Below, piece after piece: positions 23,504-31,398 of a stretch of 45,341 nucleotides of DNA. Every line of letters starts with the position of its first letter. Within the stretch, counting starts at the first letter, position 1. The position numbers and the translations under genes were made by a program. Where the stretch lies: the IMG/VR virus record IMGVR_UViG_3300021090_000045, positions 1-45,341 of that record. The stretch is one strand, 5' to 3'. Under the pieces are notes generated by a model, which saw nothing but the letters and a program-made list of their open reading frames with translations, did no database searches and had not been told where the DNA came from. This DNA is from a virus.

Positions 23504-26500
23504 TTATTTCGCGTCAGCCCAATTTTTTCCTGTACCAGCGGCCCACAGAATCGGCACCGTTGTTTCGATGGATTGCACGTTCAGAAGATCTTCAATCTTC
23601 TTGGCAGCAGCGACGTCGGGAACATCACCCGTGACTTCGTCGTGTACCGTCATACGCATCGTAAAGCCCAGTGCTCTGCGTTGCTTGAACAGCTCGACGA
23701 GTTTTGTTTTCATGATGTCAGCGGCGCTACCTTGAATGATCGCGTTCAGCGCTTTATGAATCTTGTAATCCGTGGGGAAGCGTGAGCGACGACCCAGCAC
23801 CGTCTTCACATAGCCACGATGCTTGAACTCTCTATGCATGTCGTCGTTCTTGTTGCAATAATCATTGCACTTCGACATGGCAAGATGCATCGCTTTACGT
23901 GTCAGCGGTTTCACTTCAGGCATTTCTTTGTCGTAGATCGATTCAATCTCGCGCGCTTGCTCTAGCAACGGCGATGTCTTCTGCGCTTTGCGTGCCGTAA
24001 TGTCGTCACCTTGTTCTTCGGTGATCATCCCCATCATGACAGCAGTCTTGACCGTGCCACCGCCATACATGCGCATGAAGTTAAAGGACTTCATGTTTGT
24101 ATAGCTGAAGTCAGGACGATACCGCGTAATCTTGGGCCACATCAGTTTATGAAAACTGACGCGCGGATCGTCACGGTACGCTTGCAGCACTCGGGGATTC
24201 TTCGCATGACTTGCGAAGATACGATATTCAATCTGCGATGCGTCGCCCGCGAAGAATAATCCCGAGCCGGGTGTGTAAAGCGCCCGCGGGTTATATAAGT
24301 CACCGAAGACCGCAAAGTGATTATCGTGGTTGGGCACTTGCTGCACATACGCAGCAGAGAAACGTCCACTGACCGTACCGCGTTGTCCGTGCTCGTCGTC
24401 AAGGCGCAGCTGATTGTATTCGACGCGGAGAATACCGTTCTTGTCTACGTTCTCTAGATACGGTTTATAAATCTTGCTGCGTAGTGAGTCGAGCTGCGCG
24501 GCAAATCGCGCCTTCTTGATGACAGGATGATCGACACGTTCAAGCACCGCATCCTTAAACGTGGGCTTGTCGCTGCGCTCATTCGTACCTTTGACTTTGC
24601 CGTAGACTAAGGGGATCTTGTATCGTTCGAAGAGGCGAATCCATGACGCGTCGGTATCGTCGAAATTGAAGCCTGCTTCGTTCGCGACTTCGCGAATCAA
24701 CTTGTGGTAATGCTCTTCGCTTTCGCGTGCCCATTGCTGTAGCAATTCAACGTTTAGCGGTGCGCCGTTGCGTTCCATCTCACAGACAACGGGAATGATC
24801 TGATCTTCTAGTGCGCGCACGTTCTGCAGCCCTTGCGCATCAAGCATGGGCCACATAACGTCTTTCAGTTGTGCGACGGTTTCAACGTCACCTTCTGCAC
24901 GCTTCGCCACCATCCATGGCTCATAATCGGCCATGCGCGTGGGGTCTAAATCCATGCCTTCTTTTTCGCGCCCAAGAAAGTCTTTCGCTAGTTCGTTGAG
25001 CGCGAATCGTTTTCGATGATCGTCAAGCAGCGCTGCGTAATGCATCACGTCGCTAAACGTGCAGCCTTGTTCGACAAGATCGGCGCCCATCGCATACGCC
25101 ACATGCACTTCAAATCCGGTGCGCGCGTTGGTGATGCGCTTCCCCTTCAGCTCTGTCTGAAACCAACGCAGCGCCACAGCGGGATCGATCTGGTCACTGC
25201 AGTTGCGATGGCGTATCGGATAATACTTCTTGCGCCCGTTTGGCAGTCGCAGGGCCCACCCAATCGCAATATCACGATTGTAGTAATCGACGCCGTCTGT
25301 TTCAAAATCAAGTTCGATATCGTGAATCCCATCAAGTGACGGCGGCGCCTCGACGCGCCAATCTTTCGGCACATCGCTCACAGGTGCTTCGCCTAAGAAT
25401 TGAATGATGGATTGCGTCTTTGCTTGTTGTTCTTCTGGGAACGTCGGCGCGATGACTAGCAGTTCATCGCGCACCGATTTGATTAGTGCGCGCTCGTCGT
25501 CACTCAACGTTGACGCGTTGGTCACCACAAGCTTGCCGTGACGCGCGAAGATCTGGTGACCTTTCGTCAGCATCAACAGCTCCACTTGATGCGCTGTGAT
25601 CGCCGGCGTCGCTTGCACGGCTGCGACGACGACCGCTGCCGCCGCTGCTAGACTGTTCTCTTTTTGAGACACTGTGTCAGCGTCTTCAGACTGTCTAGGA
25701 TTCGCTGTAAGCGGTTCAGGCCCCAGCGCAGTCAAGAACGCGTCGAGCGGGTTAAAGTCTTCAGCTGCGTTGGTTGTGTCAGGGCTTTCTAGCTTCTGAG
25801 CGCTCGACGAGTCAGCGACGTCCAACGCGGGAGTGTCAGACTGTGCAAGTGGCGCCATCACGTCGGCAAACGCTGTCGCGCTCACGTGCAGACCCGCATG
25901 GACATCGACTTCAACGACGATGGGCAGCGCGTCAGGTTCGATCCAGCTGCCGGGGTTTTTCACTTCGTAGAATGTTTCACCTTCACCCGTCTTGCCTAAA
26001 CCATTCGACGACGACAGTCGATCTTTTTCTTTGCTGACTTCATATTTGCCAGCGCTGATCTCTATCAGCTTTTCGTTGAGCGGATAGATTCGACTCCCGA
26101 TGTTGAGCACGAAGCAGGCACCGGGTTTTAACGCGCGCATCGTTCGATGAATCAGCGGTGCGTAAAATCCATTGCACCATTCAGAGAACGACGCGTACCG
26201 ATTCATGCTGTTGATCGCTTCGTTCGGCGCGTAATGCTCTGTGTCGTAATACGGCGGCGACGTCATGGCAAAGTCAAACGACGCTGCCTCTAGTTCGATG
26301 TCTTCAAATGGCGTTTCATTGATGCGCGCATGAAAATCCGCGCGAAACGATTGAATGAATCGTAGAATGCGCCGAAGCCCGGCGGCAGTGCGTGCGCTCG
26401 GCTCACAGCACGTATACGCGTTGACGACAGCGGAGAATCCGAGCATGCGTCCGCCCCAGCCCGCGCATGGATCTAGAATGTTGCAGCGCTTCGACATGCC

Positions 26501-26947
26501 GTAGGCGATGGCAAGATCACGTGCGACATGTGGCGGGAATTCTTGCACGTAGCTAGTGCCTTGCACGCCCATGCCGATAGACGCATACAACAGATCTTTC
26601 GTCGCGCCTTTTTTCTTGTTTAGTAGCACGACACGTGCCAGCCCTTTGACGAAGCTTTCGTCGTGTAACGCGCGAAACAAGCTGATGGGGAACCGTTTCG
26701 TACCGGTGTCTAGTCGATGGGGATTGAATGTGAGGCTGATACGCTGACCCGTCTTTTCGCCAGCGCAGAGATTCGCATAGTCCACGACGGCTTCAAAGCC
26801 GTTCGTGAACATCGCAACGAACTCTTCTAACGTGACGTCGCGCAACTGCGCATAGAGCGCGCGTGCTAGCGTGTCACGATCAATGTCCGGTTTCTCTGCA
26901 ACGGCGTCGCCGAATAGATTTTCACCTTCGTTGAGTTCAATCGACAT
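23504..26947 (-). CDS. Fusion: SAM-dependent DNA methyltransferase + family A DNA polymerase
   Basis: A single frame of 1147 residues. Residues 1-340 are a methyltransferase: motif I NILDPCAGWGGRMLG (156-170) and motif IV TSPPYYD (229-235), followed by PGACFVLNIGSR. Residues about 340-535 are a low-complexity linker rich in Ala, Ser, Asp and Glu, with a short helical module (about 450-502). Residues 535-1147 are a family A polymerase: exonuclease motif ELDFETDG (545-552), an Exo III-like HYAALLDD, motif A FFAGDASQIEYR (898-909), motif B KSFNFMRMYGGG (953-964), QGSAADIMK (1072-1080) and motif C TVHDEV (1100-1105). Exo II has GFE in place of the usual FD, so proofreading may be altered. It should copy the phage genome; the attached methyltransferase could modify nascent DNA (inference). 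Confidence 0.93.
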   Translation of the reverse strand: MSIELNEGENLFGDAVAEKPDIDRDTLARALYAQLRDVTLEEFVAMFTNGFEAVVDYANLCAGEKTGQRISLTFNPHRLDTGTKRFPISLFRALHDESFVKGLARVVLLNKKKGATKDLLYASIGMGVQGTSYVQEFPPHVARDLAIAYGMSKRCNILDPCAGWGGRMLGFSAVVNAYTCCEPSARTAAGLRRILRFIQSFRADFHARINETPFEDIELEAASFDFAMTSPPYYDTEHYAPNEAINSMNRYASFSEWCNGFYAPLIHRTMRALKPGACFVLNIGSRIYPLNEKLIEISAGKYEVSKEKDRLSSSNGLGKTGEGETFYEVKNPGSWIEPDALPIVVEVDVHAGLHVSATAFADVMAPLAQSDTPALDVADSSSAQKLESPDTTNAAEDFNPLDAFLTALGPEPLTANPRQSEDADTVSQKENSLAAAAAVVVAAVQATPAITAHQVELLMLTKGHQIFARHGKLVVTNASTLSDDERALIKSVRDELLVIAPTFPEEQQAKTQSIIQFLGEAPVSDVPKDWRVEAPPSLDGIHDIELDFETDGVDYYNRDIAIGWALRLPNGRKKYYPIRHRNCSDQIDPAVALRWFQTELKGKRITNARTGFEVHVAYAMGADLVEQGCTFSDVMHYAALLDDHRKRFALNELAKDFLGREKEGMDLDPTRMADYEPWMVAKRAEGDVETVAQLKDVMWPMLDAQGLQNVRALEDQIIPVVCEMERNGAPLNVELLQQWARESEEHYHKLIREVANEAGFNFDDTDASWIRLFERYKIPLVYGKVKGTNERSDKPTFKDAVLERVDHPVIKKARFAAQLDSLRSKIYKPYLENVDKNGILRVEYNQLRLDDEHGQRGTVSGRFSAAYVQQVPNHDNHFAVFGDLYNPRALYTPGSGLFFAGDASQIEYRIFASHAKNPRVLQAYRDDPRVSFHKLMWPKITRYRPDFSYTNMKSFNFMRMYGGGTVKTAVMMGMITEEQGDDITARKAQKTSPLLEQAREIESIYDKEMPEVKPLTRKAMHLAMSKCNDYCNKNDDMHREFKHRGYVKTVLGRRSRFPTDYKIHKALNAIIQGSAADIMKTKLVELFKQRRALGFTMRMTVHDEVTGDVPDVAAAKKIEDLLNVQSIETTVPILWAAGTGKNWADAK

Positions 26948-26951
26948 TGTT

Positions 26952-27461
26952 TTACAGCGCGCCGACGTTCATGAACGTATTGCCAAGTTTTCTGAAGTGA
27001 AATAGAAATCCGCGCAGATTGCTGCCTTTGTAAGCGACAAGGTATCCTGATGCAACATCGTGCGCCTTACGATGATGCGATACTATTTTTGGCTTTCGCC
27101 GTCCTGTCAAGAAACATAGCGCGGTGGCGTGACTCGACAAAAATGGGAACATGTAGTGATTCGACAGGCTTCGGCATTCTGTGAAGATGATCAACTGTTG
27201 CAGTTCTCCTGGACGAACCAACGCAAACGACGCTGACTGTACCTTCGGGAGATCTGCCGGCGTCTCAATGTCGATCATGAATTTTTCAATGCATAACTGC
27301 ATCATCGATTGAGGCGGTGCAATCAAAACATTGCCAGACCATCGCTGGGCTAACGCTGCTTGCACGTGCGCGCTTTCGGTTACTTCGATGTCAACCATGT
27401 TTGACATGGTGGTCCTTGCCGCGTCAAGCGCGTCTGCCATTTCGTATAGTCGTTCATGCAT
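26952..27461 (-). CDS. Hypothetical protein upstream of the polymerase
   Basis: A protein of 169 residues; AAGGG lies about 11 nt before the ATG. A charged N-terminal helix precedes an alpha/beta domain with AQRWSGNVLIAPPQSMMQLC, QLIIFTECRSLSNHYMFPFL and a basic part (TGRRKPKIVSHHRKAHDVAS). The end (NLRGFLFHFRKLGNTFMNVG) is beta-like. Not recognised; the 4-nt gap to the polymerase gene suggests a shared role. Confidence 0.5.
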   Translation of the reverse strand: MHERLYEMADALDAARTTMSNMVDIEVTESAHVQAALAQRWSGNVLIAPPQSMMQLCIEKFMIDIETPADLPKVQSASFALVRPGELQQLIIFTECRSLSNHYMFPFLSSHATALCFLTGRRKPKIVSHHRKAHDVASGYLVAYKGSNLRGFLFHFRKLGNTFMNVGAL

Positions 27462-27639
27462 TGTCTTTGTCCCTTGTCGTTGTATCTGATTCAGGCAAGA
27501 TTAGATGCCATGTACCTGCATCAACACCGCGTGTTGACTTCCACATCAACGGTGCTTTTGAATTTTTCTTCGCCAGCGACTTCCGTAGATGCTTATAAAC
27601 GTTTTCAACGTTATCTCCGCACAACGGACACTGCGGCAT
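27454..27639 (-). CDS. Small C2H2-like zinc-finger protein
   Basis: A protein of 61 residues. CPLCGDNVENVYKHLRKSLA (4-23) gives a CxxC followed by a His in a helix, a truncated zinc-finger pattern. The second half (GVDAGTWHLILPESD) is short and polar. Its ATG overlaps the stop of the preceding short gene (TAATG) and its own stop lies 8 nt inside the next gene. Confidence 0.6.
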   Translation of the reverse strand: MPQCPLCGDNVENVYKHLRKSLAKKNSKAPLMWKSTRGVDAGTWHLILPESDTTTRDKDNA

Positions 27640-27785
27640 TACTTGAAGTGTGACGCGACTTTCGCGCTGTTGCCTTCGACGACGTCAAGACGAATCGCGA
27701 TGTTCCGGATTTGATGTTCAATCGCTTCAAGGATGTCACGCTGCGTGCGTCGCTTCTTGCGCGGCTTGCGAATCTTCTTTGCCAT
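27639..27785 (-). CDS. 48-residue basic helical protein
   Basis: AAAGGA lies before the ATG. The product is MAKKIRKPRKKRRTQRDILE followed by AIEHQIRNIAIRLDVVEGNS and a short end. The very basic N-terminus and a single amphipathic helix suggest nucleic-acid binding. Its coupling to neighbours on both sides supports that it is a true gene. Confidence 0.6.
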   Translation of the reverse strand: MAKKIRKPRKKRRTQRDILEAIEHQIRNIAIRLDVVEGNSAKVASHFK

Positions 27786-27794
27786 GTGATCCTT

Positions 27795-28490
27795 TTATGC
27801 TGATACGTTCCAGAAGAGTGCGCCTGGCTTCGCATACGCTTTCATCAGTCGCCAGACTTTCGCGTCGTAATTTCTGCAACTGGGAAACGGAGGCGGATAG
27901 ACGGCGTCGCGTTCATACTTCTCAGGCGCGATCACGATCTGTGCGCGTCCACGTTGCTCTGGCGTGGGTTCGTGTCCGACTTGCACGCCTACGAAATAGG
28001 CATCAGGCCATGCTAGCTGCAGCGCACGAGTCAACACACCACTAGACGCGACGCTCCAGACTTCGCGCGGTTTGACATCAAGCGAGGCGGCGACGTCGGC
28101 TAGTGCTTCGACGAAGGTGGGATCGTCCAGACCGAACGGCAGCAGCTTCGCGCCTGTCTGTAGGCAGTAGTCACGCGCCTTCGCTGTGATGTTCGACAAA
28201 AATCCCATGGGCACGTGCTGCACGTGCGCACCAAGTTCAATCGCACACAGCGTATTGATATGCAGTGTCTTGCGTGCTGCGCAGAAGATCGTTGCCTTCT
28301 TGCTGTGCTCACGCGCGGTGTAGGCTAGCGCGAGTTGCGCCGCACCTTGCACTGGCGAGGCATAGACGTATTCGTCGTGATGATCAAAAAAGACTGGGAT
28401 GGCACGACGTTTTGTTCCACCAGGAAGCAAATCATCGCGAACGACGAGGAAGGAATCACGCTCTTCGACCACTGGTGCTGGCAATGTCAT
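27795..28490 (-). CDS. PLP-dependent enzyme (fold type II)
   Basis: A protein of 231 residues from the ATG at 28490, with GGGGA about 6 nt upstream. The hallmark is VVRDDLLPGGTKRRAI at about 17-32, in which Lys28 is the expected Schiff-base lysine, as in ACC deaminase/D-cysteine desulfhydrase and related tryptophan-synthase-beta-like enzymes. Other fold features are ATIFCAARKTLHINTLCAIE and EVWSVASSGVLTRALQLA. At 231 residues it is far shorter than those enzymes (about 330), so it is a reduced variant. The substrate is unknown; related phage-encoded PLP proteins have been linked to base hypermodification, which is only a possibility here. Confidence 0.75.
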   Translation of the reverse strand: MTLPAPVVEERDSFLVVRDDLLPGGTKRRAIPVFFDHHDEYVYASPVQGAAQLALAYTAREHSKKATIFCAARKTLHINTLCAIELGAHVQHVPMGFLSNITAKARDYCLQTGAKLLPFGLDDPTFVEALADVAASLDVKPREVWSVASSGVLTRALQLAWPDAYFVGVQVGHEPTPEQRGRAQIVIAPEKYERDAVYPPPFPSCRNYDAKVWRLMKAYAKPGALFWNVSA

Positions 28491-28496
28491 GGGCGT

Positions 28497-28540
28497 CCCC
28501 AAAAGAGAACGCCGGCACGTCTTGTCGAACGTGCCGGCGT
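28497..28540 (-). terminator. Rho-independent terminator (leftward)
   Basis: ACGCCGGCACGT (28509-28520) and ACGTGCCGGCGT (28529-28540) form a perfect 12-bp stem with an 8-nt loop. On the minus strand the stem is followed by TCTCTTTT. It lies 27 nt after the gene at 28567-29148. It also overlaps the leader of the PLP-enzyme gene, so partial read-through must occur unless another promoter exists. Confidence 0.7.
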
Positions 28541-28566
28541 CAGTGTTGTGCGTCGATGCTGCGCTA

Positions 28567-29148
28567 TTACATGCTCTGCGGAGCGGCAGCGTTCTCGGCG
28601 TTGATCTTCGCCTGCAGCTTCGCGGCGCGCTCGTTGAGCTTCGCCAGCTTCTGCGCAGCCGACAACTTCGGCGCGTTCTTGCGCGCTGTCTTGCGCTCTT
28701 CCGCCGTCAGCTTCGCCTTCGGCTCTGCGAAGGACGCGCCGTCGATCACGAGCGTTTCGGGTGCAATGCCGTCCTTGAAGAACGTCTTGGCGAATCGCGC
28801 GCTGCCGCGCAGACCGTTGGACGCGTTGTAGACGACGCTGGTGGACTTGCGATTCTTTGTGCTCTTGGTGAACGTGACATGCATGATGGGTTCCTTGTTT
28901 TCGGACGCTGGGTTAATCGTTGACGTCGATTCAATCGACGTCGTTTCATGTGAACGCGAGTCTAAACGAGTCTCTGAAGCAGTGTCAACCACTTTCTTTT
29001 TGGTGCCGGATCCCTTCGTGACAGCAGCGCGGGCGGCGCGTGCTTCGTGACGTGTCTTGAATTGTCCCGTCCATTCGTTCGTCGTCGGATGCATGAATGC
29101 CCAGCCATCGCTGGCTTTCTGCACCGTCTCTGGTTTCGGCTTCGTCAT
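28567..29148 (-). CDS. Lys/Ala-rich hypothetical protein with internal start
   Basis: A protein of 193 residues; AAGGAG lies 7 nt before the ATG at 29148. Residues 1-45 hold a short conserved-looking segment (ASDGWAFMHPTTNEWTGQFK). About 46-88 is a Ser/Thr/Glu-rich linker. From Met89 (28884) a second domain begins, MHVTFTKSTKNRKSTSVVYN, preceded by its own AAGGAACCC site, and it ends in a long Ala/Lys/Glu helix. Two good ribosome-binding sites in one frame predict two nested products. A terminator follows. Family not recognised. Confidence 0.6.
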   Translation of the reverse strand: MTKPKPETVQKASDGWAFMHPTTNEWTGQFKTRHEARAARAAVTKGSGTKKKVVDTASETRLDSRSHETTSIESTSTINPASENKEPIMHVTFTKSTKNRKSTSVVYNASNGLRGSARFAKTFFKDGIAPETLVIDGASFAEPKAKLTAEERKTARKNAPKLSAAQKLAKLNERAAKLQAKINAENAAAPQSM

Positions 29149-29157
29149 GTTCGCTCC

Positions 29158-30312
29158 TTAGTTGTTGAGAAGTTTACGCGCAACGGCGCCCGTCACACCC
29201 TTGCGACCAATCGTCATACTGTCAGCTGCAGCGCGTCCACGTCTACTGCCCTCTTCGTTTGTGCTGCGACCAGAACGCAACGCGCTAGCGCTGCCGCGTT
29301 TCGCTTTGAACTTGTTGTCAATGTAGCGTTGCACTTTCACCAGCGCACCGTCAAGACGCATCAGCGCTTGAGACTCACTGCCCGCTGGCAAATCGACGAC
29401 AGCCGCCGCGACAGCAGCAGCACGCGCTTCGTCAAAGCGTTCTGCAATGCGCTTCACGAACGCGTCCAGCCACGCTTCGCGAAAACCGTTGACGCCCTTC
29501 CAATGACCATCGCGGGCGTAGCATTCGTGACCATACTTGTATTTCTCTTTGATCGACATCGCATTTGCGATGGGCACGAGCGTTCCGTATACGTATTCAG
29601 CAACGGTCGCATGCGAGCGCGTTCCGACGAACCAGATACGATTAGACCCCTTCGACAGCATCCACGAGCACAGATGCGAGCGCGACACGATACGCGCCAG
29701 CGCTTCTTGCCACGCGACGCGCTGGCGCTTCTTGTCAATCGCATATTTCGACAAGTCCACCAGCAGTTCAATAACTGGATCGTCGTCAGCGGTGCGCGCG
29801 TAATCGATATCTGACGGGTGCAACTCGTTTTCGACCAGCATGCGATTGATTGCTGCCGCGAACGCTTCAGCGGCTTCCATGTTGCCCAGCTTCGCTTCGC
29901 CGTCGCGTGACTGCTGCAGCTTCACCAGCTTGCGGAGCACGCGCTCACGGTGGTCTTCTTGAACATTGTCGAACGCGCGCACGAGTTCAGCATAGAACTC
30001 GTGAAACTGCGGACCGTGGTTCATGTGCAACAAGTGCGCCAGTTCGTGCGCCGCCGTGTTCCACACTTCAGCGGGCGATAACGGCGCGTCGCAGAACGTC
30101 CCATCAACGCTGCAGCGGAGCACCAGTTCGATATGTCCATCCCAGTGGCAGCGTCCCATGTAGTCAATCAGCCCAGATTCTGGCATCGTCGCGGCAACGA
30201 CGTCGCGAAGCGGTAGCTGATACCGCTTCGCGATCTTGAACATCACGGCTTTGACTTCGTTGAAGAATAGCACGTCGTCAGGATGAATCGGCAGCGCTGG
30301 AGCTGACGTCAT
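29158..30312 (-). CDS. SprT-like metalloprotease fused to DUF2786-type region
   Basis: A protein of 384 residues. The zinc-protease site HELAHLLHMNH (89-99) has His89, Glu90, His93 and His99 within a SprT/Wss1-like minigluzincin context (NTAAHELAHLLHMNHGPQFH). Residues about 125-170 match DUF2786: LRKLVKLQQSRDGEAKLGNM, EAAEAFAAAINRMLVENEL. The middle region, SRSHLCSWMLSKGSNRIWFV to ARDGHWKGVNGFREAWLDAF, resembles the domain that follows DUF2786 in other proteins. The C-terminus is basic and disordered. SprT-like enzymes cut proteins crosslinked to DNA, so clearing DNA-protein adducts or host factors is plausible. It overlaps the next gene by ATGA. Confidence 0.75.
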   Translation of the reverse strand: MTSAPALPIHPDDVLFFNEVKAVMFKIAKRYQLPLRDVVAATMPESGLIDYMGRCHWDGHIELVLRCSVDGTFCDAPLSPAEVWNTAAHELAHLLHMNHGPQFHEFYAELVRAFDNVQEDHRERVLRKLVKLQQSRDGEAKLGNMEAAEAFAAAINRMLVENELHPSDIDYARTADDDPVIELLVDLSKYAIDKKRQRVAWQEALARIVSRSHLCSWMLSKGSNRIWFVGTRSHATVAEYVYGTLVPIANAMSIKEKYKYGHECYARDGHWKGVNGFREAWLDAFVKRIAERFDEARAAAVAAAVVDLPAGSESQALMRLDGALVKVQRYIDNKFKAKRGSASALRSGRSTNEEGSRRGRAAADSMTIGRKGVTGAVARKLLNN

Positions 30313-30533
30313 GACAGCACCACAATCAACGACGCGCCGCGGTGCGCTGCGAAGTGCTCAGCTGCTGCGCGCTTGGCGTCGCTATACAGACCGTTGAACC
30401 AGAAAACGAACGTCAAATAGTCGTCGCGATCTGCATATTGCGACGGGCAGAACGCCCAGCTGCCACGTCCGCTGGGTCGCTTGCAGTGCGCGGACTCGAA
30501 CTGACGCGTAGTGAACTCGATTTTGTTTCGCAT
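30309..30533 (-). CDS. Small hypothetical protein
   Basis: A protein of 74 residues; AAGGAG lies 7 nt before the ATG. Features are MRNKIEFTTRQFESAHCKRP, then GSWAFCPSQYADRDDYLTFV, then FWFNGLYSDAKRAAAEHFAA. The alternating aromatic pattern suggests a small beta sheet with one helix. Its stop overlaps the metalloprotease start. Not recognised. Confidence 0.55.
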   Translation of the reverse strand: MRNKIEFTTRQFESAHCKRPSGRGSWAFCPSQYADRDDYLTFVFWFNGLYSDAKRAAAEHFAAHRGASLIVVLS

Positions 30534-30544
30534 GTGACAGCTCC

Positions 30545-30835
30545 TTAGCGCTTGGCGCGCAGTTCGTTGTAAAGCGTGTCGATCATTGAATCGACGACAG
30601 CGGCGCCGCAGACCATGCGCAGCGCTTCAACAGGGGAATTACCATCTTCAACAAGCGCCCGCACGCGCAGCGACAACATCCTAGCCGCGTCAGCGCGCGT
30701 CAGTGATGACTTTTTGCGCGCGTCAATCTCTGCGCGCAGTTCAGGCGACACACGAATGCCGCGCTGCATGTTCAGATACGCGCGCTCTTCAAGCTGGTCA
30801 AGCGTCAAGTTCGTCAAGAAGTTCGTTTTGATCAT
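30545..30835 (-). CDS. Helical hypothetical protein, predicted leaderless mRNA
   Basis: A protein of 96 residues. The ATG lies exactly 6 nt after the TAGAGT -10 box of the promoter at 30842-30870, so transcription should start at the A of the ATG and no Shine-Dalgarno site is present. The protein is helical and rich in Arg, Leu and Ala (LTLDQLEERAYLNMQRGIRV, SSLTRADAARMLSLRVRALV). Function unknown; being the first gene of an early transcript, it might be a host-takeover protein (inference). Confidence 0.6.
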   Translation of the reverse strand: MIKTNFLTNLTLDQLEERAYLNMQRGIRVSPELRAEIDARKKSSLTRADAARMLSLRVRALVEDGNSPVEALRMVCGAAVVDSMIDTLYNELRAKR

Positions 30836-30841
30836 GTGAAT

Positions 30842-30904
30842 ACTCTAGCAACGTGTCAGACGTGTGTCAACATGAAAAACATCTTGCCGTGCAAGGCTGT
30901 GCAA
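30842..30904 (-). promoter_or_regulatory. Early promoter with upstream box, predicts leaderless transcript
   Basis: Minus-strand TTGACA (30870-30865), 17-nt spacer, TAGAGT (30847-30842), then 6 nt to the ATG at 30835. Upstream lie CATG next to the -35, a conserved TTGCACGGCAAGATG block, and two TTGCAC boxes 10 bp apart (30904-30899 and 30894-30889), which is -69 and -59 from the ATG. The cassette fills exactly the gap between the upstream stop codon and this ATG. Confidence 0.75.
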
Positions 30905-31099
30905 TTACGAAAGTGCAATGTAATACAGACGCGCAAGGTACGCGCGCTGCACGCGTGCGCTGTAACCAGCGTCGCGCAGCTTCTGCGCACGTCGTGACGC
31001 TGTCTGGCTGTCGCTGAAGAGCGCCGTAGACACGTTGCCACATTCGTCGCGACGTGCAAGCACTTGTGTCCCACGATAGTCGATGGTCAGTGGTGGCAT
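30905..31099 (-). CDS. Small hypothetical protein
   Basis: A protein of 64 residues. The ATG at 31099 overlaps the upstream TAA (TAATG). The product MPPLTIDYRGTQVLARRDEC is followed by a helix (DSQTASRRAQKLRDAGYSAR) and a short hydrophobic end. The pattern, a strand followed by a helix with a residue string like 'A-x-R-x-A-x-x-L-R-D-x-G', is common in small phage proteins. Function unknown. Confidence 0.55.
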   Translation of the reverse strand: MPPLTIDYRGTQVLARRDECGNVSTALFSDSQTASRRAQKLRDAGYSARVQRAYLARLYYIALS

Positions 31100-31392
31100 T
31101 AGAATGACTCCCCAGCAAGCGTGCGATCCAGCTGCTTGGCGTTGTCGCCGTGGCAGGGCGCGACAAGTTGATTGGTCTGCACATAGAACAGAATCCACGA
31201 CTTGCTTGACGCGTCAAGCGTCACGCGCACGCGATGCGCGCGTCCATCAGCGCTGACGCGCTCGAACGTCAGCACGTCGTCTTCATGCGTTGGGCTGAAG
31301 CGGTTGGGCGTGTTGCGCTTCGTATCAATCAACACGAAGCTGCGACGCTCGCAGACGGCCGTAAACTTGCGTTCTTCCTTCATATTCAGCAT
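31099..31392 (-). CDS. Hypothetical protein, predicted leaderless mRNA
   Basis: A protein of 97 residues. As with the gene at 30835, the ATG is 6 nt after the -10 box (TAGAGT at 31404-31399). An internal ATG at 31383 would give a slightly shorter form. The protein is beta-rich (ERKFTAVCERRSFVLIDTKR, RAHRVRVTLDASSKSWILFY) and ends in a helix (GDNAKQLDRTLAGE). Not recognised. Confidence 0.6.
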   Translation of the reverse strand: MLNMKEERKFTAVCERRSFVLIDTKRNTPNRFSPTHEDDVLTFERVSADGRAHRVRVTLDASSKSWILFYVQTNQLVAPCHGDNAKQLDRTLAGESF

Positions 31393-31398
31393 GCCAAG

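Noticed and set aside
28265-28923. Long plus-strand frames opposite the PLP enzyme and its neighbour
   Set aside because: Arg/Ala/Ser-rich, no ribosome-binding sites, and they cross the terminator hairpin; explained by codon bias of the minus-strand genes.
29047-29814. Plus-strand frame of 255 codons opposite the SprT-like protease
   Set aside because: No recognisable domain, composition typical of antisense reading, while the opposite strand carries HELAH and DUF2786 features.
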